Positions 60,986 through 64,000 of a DNA stretch of 64,000 nt are shown here, piece after piece. Under the pieces are notes generated by a model that saw only the letters and a program-made list of their open reading frames with translations, was not told the DNA's origin and searched no databases. The translations under genes and the position numbers were made by a program. The first letter of the stretch is position 1. Each line of letters opens with the position of its first letter. The stretch is from CAYLPJ01 sp964385465 (lineage in GTDB: Bacteria; Planctomycetota; Phycisphaerae; SM23-33): positions 1 to 64,000 of the forward strand of contig CAYLPJ010000010.1 in assembly GCA_964385465.1 (NCBI GenBank). The letters run 5' to 3'.

Positions 60986-62563
60986 ATGAAGCACGACGCC
61001 CTCACGACCGCCACCGCGCTGTGCCTGCTGGCCGCTGCCGCGTCCGCCCAGACGCCGCGGGAGCTGCTGGCCGGCGAGCAGCCCGGGGGCGAACCGCCGG
61101 CGAAGATCACCCCCGCCGCATACCTCGAGGGCCTGCCCAAGCCCGCCTTCGCCGCCGGGCACCGCCTGCCTCCGCTGACCCGCTACGGCTGGACGCTGCC
61201 CTTCGAGGCTCGCGTCGAGCTGGCCGAGAGCTGGGGATACTGCCTGGAGTTCGGAGGCTACACCACGCGAAAGGTCGTCCGGCGGCTTGAGGACCCCGAG
61301 AGCGTCGAGTCGCGCCTGGTCGCGCTGGCCGCCAAGGACCCCGAGACGTACAGGCTCAGCGTGATCTGCGCCCGCGACCTTCCGAAGATCGTCCCGCCCA
61401 CCACGTGGTGCCGCACCGCCGACGGGGCGTACATTACCGGCAAGGGCGATGTCTGGGAGCCCACGCATACGGGCACGCCGGGGCGGAAGGTCTGGAGCCC
61501 CGAGGCGCCCAACTCCGTGTTCGTCCGTGCCGGGCTGCTGCGGTCCGGGCCCATCGCGGCCGTGCGGGCGAAGTGCCCCATCGCCATCGTCCTCAACGGC
61601 GGGGAGTACGCGTTGAGCGTACCCGGGCATCACGCGATGGCCTGGGGCAGGGATCCGCGCGTCCTGGCGGCGAAGGGGGAGCGGTCCTGGTACGCCTACG
61701 CCAGCGAGCAGAAGGCCCGGCAGGAGCTGTTGATCTCGGAGGTCGTCCGTCGCGCCGTGCCCGACCGTCGGCTGTACATCTACTACACCTGCGGCGGGGG
61801 CACGCACCGGAACCGCTACGGCGGGTGGAAGGCGTGGGCCCGCGGCTACGAGTGGATGGAGCCGGTCAGCGACCTTCCCAGCAACGAGGCCTACTACAAG
61901 CACTTCAACTCCGGCTGGACCGGCGGGCAGGACCTTCTGACCATGGCCCTCAACGCCAAGGGCTTCGAGATCCTGGCGGGCCGGCCCTGGTCATACAACT
62001 GGCTTTGCGCGGGCTGGCCGCGAGGCAAAGGCCCCCGGGCCGGGCTGGGCGACATCGCGCTGTACATGGGCTTCCTGAAGTGCTACTACACCGCCGGAAT
62101 GATCGGGGGCAACGCCGGCTATTACGCCTATCCCGAGGGCGGATTCAAGGCCGAGTTCCCGCCGGATCAGCCGCCGCACTGGCTGCGGCAGATGGTCGCC
62201 TTCGCCCGCGTCCACGCCCTGTTCTCGCACCTGGAGAGCTACCTCTGGGACGGAGAACTGCTGCCCGGCCCCGACCGCCACCGCTGGAGCAGGGGCCGGC
62301 CAGCCTACGAGCTGCCCACCGGCGAGAAGGGCGTCCGCTGCCTCGCCCGCCGCCGCGTCAACGCCAGCGACTGGCTCATCACCGCCTGGGCCGCCGACGG
62401 CATCGGCCGGGAAGTGACCGTGCACGTTCCCGGCCTCGGCCGCGTGCGGCTCGACGCCCGGCCGTGCGGCACGGTCTACACGGCCCGGCCGGCGGCCGGG
62501 GGCAAGCCGAAGCTCACCCTCGCCGATCCCGACGGCCTCCGTCCGACGAAGGAGGTTCGATGA
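60986..62563 (+). CDS. secreted protein of unknown function, possible glycoside-hydrolase-like fold
   Basis: This 525-residue protein has a signal peptide (about 1-21). The mature part has many aromatic residues and segments such as LFIYYTCGGGTHRNRYGGWKAW and GFEILAGRPWSYNWLCAGWPRG that are typical of carbohydrate-active TIM-barrel enzymes, but no catalytic pair is clear. The end is a small beta domain. I do not recognise a named family. AAAGGA is six bases ahead of the second ATG (60986); an ATG at 60980 is also possible. Its stop overlaps the next gene (ATGA). Confidence 0.65.
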   Translation: MKHDALTTATALCLLAAAASAQTPRELLAGEQPGGEPPAKITPAAYLEGLPKPAFAAGHRLPPLTRYGWTLPFEARVELAESWGYCLEFGGYTTRKVVRRLEDPESVESRLVALAAKDPETYRLSVICARDLPKIVPPTTWCRTADGAYITGKGDVWEPTHTGTPGRKVWSPEAPNSVFVRAGLLRSGPIAAVRAKCPIAIVLNGGEYALSVPGHHAMAWGRDPRVLAAKGERSWYAYASEQKARQELLISEVVRRAVPDRRLYIYYTCGGGTHRNRYGGWKAWARGYEWMEPVSDLPSNEAYYKHFNSGWTGGQDLLTMALNAKGFEILAGRPWSYNWLCAGWPRGKGPRAGLGDIALYMGFLKCYYTAGMIGGNAGYYAYPEGGFKAEFPPDQPPHWLRQMVAFARVHALFSHLESYLWDGELLPGPDRHRWSRGRPAYELPTGEKGVRCLARRRVNASDWLITAWAADGIGREVTVHVPGLGRVRLDARPCGTVYTARPAAGGKPKLTLADPDGLRPTKEVR

Positions 62564-64000
62564 TGTGTACATCGGTGATCGTGGCGACGGCGGCTTGCTG
62601 TTTGGCCGCTTCGGAGGCGCCGGGATGGAAGCCCGTCGCACAGCATGAGGCGGAGCGTCCGCGCATCGCGGCGGCCGGGGAACGGCGGGGCGAGGATGGG
62701 GCGGTGGCCGTTGCGTTTGCGAAGACGTCGGGCTGGTCGCTGGCGGTGTTCGACCTCCGGCCGGTTCGCGGTCGCCTCGACGGCGCGGCGGCGGTGGTGT
62801 TCCACGTCAAGGCCGCCGGCGAGGAAGACGTGGGGGCCAGGCTGCGGGTCTCGTACAAGCGGACCGACGGCAAGCGGACGTGGGTGAGCCCCTGGCCGGC
62901 GCTGTCGGCCGAGTGGCGCCCCGTGTTCGTGCCGGTCGTCGGCGAGGCCGACGCCGCCGACTGCGTCACGCTTGCCCCGGCGGGCAAGGGCGGCGGGGTG
63001 CACCTGCTGATCGCCGGGCCGGGCTTCCGCCGGCCGACGACGGTCGCCGACCTGGGCACCTGGCCTCACGCGCCGCTGACGATCGCCCGCGACGAGCCGA
63101 CCCCGCCGATCGATCGGCCCTGGCGGGAGCCGAACGTTCCCGAGCTGCCCACGGCCGAGGCGCTGCGCACCGTCACCGTCCGCGGGCGGACGTTCGAGAT
63201 CACGGGGGTTCACCCCGACGCCAACGGCGCGCCCGGCCTGGCGCTGCACGAGCCCGGCGACCGGGCGCTGTACTTCACCGGCACGGGGGGCGGGGGGCTT
63301 CGCAGCGGCGAGCGGCTGATCGTCGAGGACTGCACGTTCGTGCTGGACTTCCGCGAGGGGGACTTCGCCAGGTGGGACGCCCGGCGGTGCGCGGTCTTCG
63401 TGCAGGGCTACCGGGAGGTGCTCGTCCGGCGGTGCCGGTTCGTCAGCCGGGGCGGGCGGGACGACCCCGCGCGGAAGACCAACGCGTCGGTGACCTGCTA
63501 CGACTGCCTCCGCGTGCAGATCGAGGACTGCTCGTTCGCCGGCAAGACCAACTGGATGCGGGGGCACGTGACGGTCTTCTGTTGCGGGCCGACGCGGGTG
63601 CGGCGCGTCGAGGTCTCCGGCATCCCCGACGAGGCCGGGGGCGTCTGCGGCGGCGGGGTCTGGATCGCCAACGGGCTGGGCGAGGGCAAGATCGGCACGC
63701 TGCATGCCGACGAGCCCGAACTGATGCTCTACCCGTCCGGCCCGGCCGTCATCGAGGACTGCCACATCCGCGACCAGCGGGGGCGGCACAATGCCGACGG
63801 CATCTACATCCAGAGCATCCACAACTACGTGATCCGCAACTGCAAGGTAAGCGACTGGGGCAAGGATGCGCTGGTGGACGTGGGGTTCCGCGACACGTCG
63901 GTGCGCCGCTGGCGGGGCCGGCGGCTGCGGAACCACGGGTCGATGGGCCTGATCGAGCATTGCGAGTTCGCCGGCGGGTTCCTGAAGGACTCGGTGGGCG
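62560..64000 (+). CDS. beta-helix (pectate-lyase-like) secreted protein, cut by window end
   Basis: The frame runs from the ATG at 62560 (GGAGG six bases upstream) to the window end, at least 480 residues. It starts with a short signal-like sequence (MMCTSVIVATAACCLAA). A beta domain follows (about 40-150), then right-handed beta-helix coils: LIVEDCTFVLDFREG, VLVRRCRFVSRGG, VQIEDCSFAGKTN and VIEDCHIRDQRGRHNADGIYIQSIHN. It overlaps the upstream gene by ATGA, so the pair is coupled. The C-terminus is missing. Confidence 0.75.
   Translation, partial: MMCTSVIVATAACCLAASEAPGWKPVAQHEAERPRIAAAGERRGEDGAVAVAFAKTSGWSLAVFDLRPVRGRLDGAAAVVFHVKAAGEEDVGARLRVSYKRTDGKRTWVSPWPALSAEWRPVFVPVVGEADAADCVTLAPAGKGGGVHLLIAGPGFRRPTTVADLGTWPHAPLTIARDEPTPPIDRPWREPNVPELPTAEALRTVTVRGRTFEITGVHPDANGAPGLALHEPGDRALYFTGTGGGGLRSGERLIVEDCTFVLDFREGDFARWDARRCAVFVQGYREVLVRRCRFVSRGGRDDPARKTNASVTCYDCLRVQIEDCSFAGKTNWMRGHVTVFCCGPTRVRRVEVSGIPDEAGGVCGGGVWIANGLGEGKIGTLHADEPELMLYPSGPAVIEDCHIRDQRGRHNADGIYIQSIHNYVIRNCKVSDWGKDALVDVGFRDTSVRRWRGRRLRNHGSMGLIEHCEFAGGFLKDSVG

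Noticed and set aside
1..64000. tRNA, rRNA or CRISPR arrays
   Set aside because: No T-loop-like sequence with a matching acceptor stem and no regularly spaced direct repeats were found by eye. A covariance-model scan would be needed to exclude divergent RNAs.

Overview
The window is a 64 kb GC-rich bacterial chromosome fragment. The gene content points to Planctomycetota, probably a Phycisphaerae-like lineage. The markers are a planctomycete-style prepilin N-terminus, a Minf_1886-family protein, a DUF4159 protein, several PQQ-type beta-propellers, TAT-exported Gfo/Idh/MocA and sulfatase enzymes, and very large secreted proteins. This placement is inferred from protein families; no rRNA or tRNA gene was seen. 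Genes lie on both strands in short operons. No CRISPR array, prophage or complete insertion sequence was found.

Layout. 0.2-11.9 kb: a pseudopilin, a membrane/helical-repeat protein with an M42-type peptidase, purD, a Gfo/Idh/MocA oxidoreductase, a full-length Lhr-type helicase and a TAT-exported cupin. 12.2-15.5 kb: a 168-bp MITE-like element next to a minus-strand arsenic-resistance operon (arsR, broken permease, FMN reductase, redox-active thioredoxin, trmO, DGC-domain protein, arsC). The arsR promoter is overlapped by a perfect inverted repeat. 15.6-24.5 kb: a 2,122-residue secreted protein, a uroporphyrinogen-decarboxylase remnant, a sugar isomerase-type TIM barrel and a beta-helix protein. 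24.6-29 kb: a helix-turn-helix/receiver regulator, a UvrD/PcrA helicase, a truncated XRE antitoxin and a dienelactone hydrolase.

29.1-32.5 kb: a minus-strand translation/ribosome operon rpmA-obg-coaX-mnmE, with a clear promoter, an internal hairpin-plus-T-tract between rpmA and obg, no rplU, and an MnmE lacking its usual C-terminus. 33.9-42.9 kb: a plus-strand run of secreted proteins (PQQ propeller, Gfo/Idh/MocA, HEAT-repeat protein, and a propeller with a Rossmann-like insertion and malectin-like end). 43-52.4 kb: DUF4159 protein, SppA, TPR protein, metG coupled to two small genes, an amidase and ribD. 52.7-64 kb: a transporter and a carbohydrate-oriented cluster (two esterase-type hydrolases, sulfatase, Kelch protein, unknown secreted protein, beta-helix protein cut by the window end).

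The most interesting signals are decay and novel architecture: three gene remnants (ArsP-like permease, UroD-like, XRE antitoxin), the MITE, the giant macroglobulin-like protein, the propeller/Rossmann/malectin mosaic, the shortened MnmE, and genes whose -10 box sits about 7 nt before the start codon, which suggests leaderless mRNAs. Promoter, operator and terminator calls were read by eye and are unverified.
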